DNA of 64,000 nucleotides from Coptis chinensis. Lineage: Eukaryota > Streptophyta > Magnoliopsida > Ranunculales > Ranunculaceae. This document shows positions 61,710 to 64,000 of this stretch, piece by piece. Position 1 is the stretch's first letter, and each line of letters begins with the position of its first letter. The stretch is taken from positions 13,985,501 to 14,049,500 of the forward strand of contig CM027382.1 in assembly GCA_015680905.1 (NCBI GenBank), read 5' to 3'. The position numbers were made by a program, and so were the translations under genes. The notes under the pieces were generated by a model. That model made no database searches, had not been told where the DNA came from, and saw only the letters and a list, made by a program, of their open reading frames with translations.

Positions 61710-63101
61710 TGATAAACGAAAAATGAATAGTCTACCTACGAAATGAACGATGAATCCACAACGTAAGTAAACTAAACTTTTTACTTGATGCTCTCTTGTT
61801 TATCAAAGATTTTATTCTACTCTCAACCAATTGAGATATAGGTGAGTAGATAGAGTTCGTTCCACTCCTAGTACTCTAGCATGGATGTTTTCTAATCTAA
61901 CTAGTCGTTTTTAAGTCTATGAGTTTTTCGAAGGGAATTATACTACGATGCAACTACCCACAAGATGCAACTAATTAGGCTGCCGAATCGAATACTAAGG
62001 GAATGCTACGTTGATTCTATGATAAGGAGTTAGAGGGGATTGATTCCACCTTAACTCAACTTAATCCACTAACGAATAAATTAATCGTAACTGAATTGAA
62101 TCGCCATGAGAACAATTGGTTATTCCTAATCCCTAATTATACATGGCATTTCTACCAATTCATAACTAGCATGTGAACAATTAAACCCATTCTCATGGTG
62201 AACTAATCATTTCTAGAGTGGAATAGAAAATCACGACGACTCACGACAATCGAATCAAGCTTTCATCAAGGCTTCACAACCCCTCTAATGGAGGTTTAGC
62301 CTTGAATCATTCATAATCATTTCCATTTATATTAAAACTAAACATAATATAAAGCATTGAAATTTATTTAATTAAGCAATAATGAAATCTAATTTAATGA
62401 CTAAATTGAACTAAGGACATAAATTGAAATTAGATCTAGAATTGGAATTGACAAAAATCGAAATGGATAAAGAATACTACTTTATTGATCTAATCAAATG
62501 AAGAACAAGATTCAAAGGTTTAATCTAATAAGGGATTTGAAACTAATTAAAGAAAAACAATTAAATCTAGATCTAGAAGCTATTTTAATGGCTACTTTCT
62601 ATTCTAAGCTATGAACCCTAATTCTCTACTAATTAATCTACCATTAACAAAGACTTAAGCTTTTGTTCTTATACATTCAGATCCAAAATTCGTGCATGGG
62701 CTTGGAGCCGGGGTTTGGGCAGGAGAATGGGGCCCAAAACCCAATTCTTTCGATCCCAAAAGGCCTCTTCAGCTGCAGTTGACTTCCACAGACTTTTCGT
62801 CCACTTCTGCTCCTCTGATTGGGTCAAGGCTTGGACCATTACAAAGCTCTTTCGAGCCGGTCGTTTTGACATAAGGTATGCCCAATTCGAGGTCGAGTCC
62901 AAAGATCGGCTTTTCGGAAGTTTCTGGCGACTTTTGCTCCTGTATCTCGCTAAAGTGGTACATTTTCGCACATAATGGACTTTAAAGCCCTGAAATGCAT
63001 AAAAGCGCGTAATCGGTGTTAACTCTTACTTATTATTCACATAATTGGTCCGACAATTATGATTATTAAGGGGTTAAAACTACAGTTTTGGGCTCTTATC
63101 A
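61710..63101 (-). repeat. 5' LTR of the Athila-like element
   Basis: Directly comparable with 50777-52161 over its full length. Ends TG...CA. Confidence 0.92.
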
Positions 63102-63106
63102 GACGC

Positions 63107-64000
63107 CCCCAATATAAAATCAATGTAAGAAAGTGTAAGTCTTGCCCCCATTGTTGTCATTGAAAAAACTAAGGCAAAGGGGCCACGATGGTCCTTAATG
63201 ACCTTAGCTATTCAAGTGTAACAACACATGTACTAAACGTGAGGCAAGGTTTGGAATTTTCCGCAGGTGCAAGGTTGTCAATTTTGCACTTCGACCAAAC
63301 TAAAACACAACGTCGTTGTCCTTAGTAGTGGAATTCACACGGATATTAAAATTTGAGAGTATTCCAATAACCGTACCGAGTAAGAACAACCATCTTATTG
63401 ACTCGGATTTTTTTCAAGCAGGCATGAATGCTACATACTTGGACCGAAGAAGGCATAATATGAATGACCTCTTCGGAATTAATGCTAATGAATGACAATA
63501 TTGTTGAAAGGAGGAATACAGAAGAATAAAGTAATGTAAAAATGTAAAAGAACTTTGTAACGGTATGGTAAAAATGTTGTTTGAGTTTGTTTCAATAGCA
63601 ACCATCGAGATGTATTGGAAATCAGCTCTGTGGATGAAACTGATTCAACACCATATTTAAGGTTGAAAGGTGGTAACGTAGTTGAATACTTCGGCGTTGT
63701 ACTATAAGCCTGCAAAATTACAAGTAACTCCTTTACCTAATTCCCCTTGAGAAACGACAAAACTCTTCATGCCCGTGACCATTATTTGTGGAAGTTACAT
63801 CAAAGGGACTTCGTGTTAAGCGGGGTGAAATCCATTTCATCCAGAAGATTTAAACAGACAGACGCCCTTGGTCGAGCCTATGTGGAGGATGACACTTGCC
63901 ATTATCTCTTACAAGAGTTTGAGACTTTAGGTGGTACACATGTTTGGGACCGACTGGAGATTGTCTTTTTCTTTGCATGTAATCAGCCTATCTAGGCCGG
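63107..64000. other. Flanking sequence without recognisable gene
   Basis: Sequence continuing the interrupted host locus to the right of the retrotransposon. An open frame at 63747-63995 (KLHQRDFVLSGVKSISSRRF) is not recognised and runs close to the window end. Confidence 0.35.

Larger units (their letters stand above)
50777..63101 (-). mobile_element. Ty3/gypsy LTR retrotransposon, Athila-like, about 12.3 kb
   Basis: Two LTRs of about 1.39 kb in direct orientation (50777-52161 and 61710-63101), both starting TGATAAACG and ending GGCTCTTATCA. They are flanked by a perfect 5-bp duplication GACGC (50772-50776 and 63102-63106). Coding remnants and the polypurine tract place transcription on the minus strand, so the right LTR is the 5' one. 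The LTRs are very similar, which suggests a recent insertion. Internal coding is incomplete and broken in many places. Gag-like and protease-like sequence is recognisable, and I saw no reverse transcriptase or integrase, so it would be non-autonomous. Confidence 0.9.

Noticed and set aside
63747-63995. Possible gene at the right edge
   Set aside because: No recognisable domain or splice context, and the frame is close to the window end.

Overview
This is nuclear DNA of a flowering plant, probably a dicot. It is AT-rich, its introns are plant-type GT-AG, and it is dense in plant transposons. The species cannot be named from the window.

The main structure is a direct tandem duplication of about 22.2 kb: unit A at 2940-25150 and unit B at 25151-47430. 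Both outer breakpoints fall inside transposons. The left one cuts a CACTA element and the right one cuts an LTR-type element. The junction shows no long homology. Each unit carries one complete 15-exon gene for an MLO-type seven-transmembrane protein on the minus strand (10653-17608 and 32813-39793, about 555 aa). Each unit also carries relics of an alcohol dehydrogenase exon, a GTE bromodomain-factor C-terminal piece and a LINE-type RNase H, plus a foldback repeat, a four-unit SINE insertion inside an MLO intron, a MITE, an AT microsatellite and a 1.1 kb element with long terminal inverted repeats.

To the left (1-6469) lies the right part of a PIF/Harbinger-like element, interrupted by a non-autonomous CACTA transposon (815-5535, TSD AAA). 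Its cargo is a row of host gene fragments on the minus strand: F-box/LRR-like, DOA10/SUD1 E3 ligase, G3BP-like RRM, PDR-type ABC transporter and CCT8 chaperonin. Introns are kept, and the ABC and CCT8 pieces are directly abutted. This is a Pack-CACTA.

To the right, after an LTR-like element (45280-48387) and an anonymous stretch with a GGCGGAAATAATT-type array (about 49990-50550), a 12.3 kb minus-strand Ty3/gypsy Athila-like retrotransposon occupies 50777-63101 (LTRs of about 1.39 kb, TSD GACGC). It keeps gag-like sequence, and I saw no reverse transcriptase.

One caution affects the whole window. The differences between units A and B, and between the two LTRs, are mostly small scrambled indels at CG, CAG, CTG or CCGG-like sites. 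These are the contexts methylated in plants. Where one MLO copy loses its frame the other keeps it. I therefore suspect long-read consensus error, so the apparent frameshifts should not be read as real pseudogenisation without polishing.
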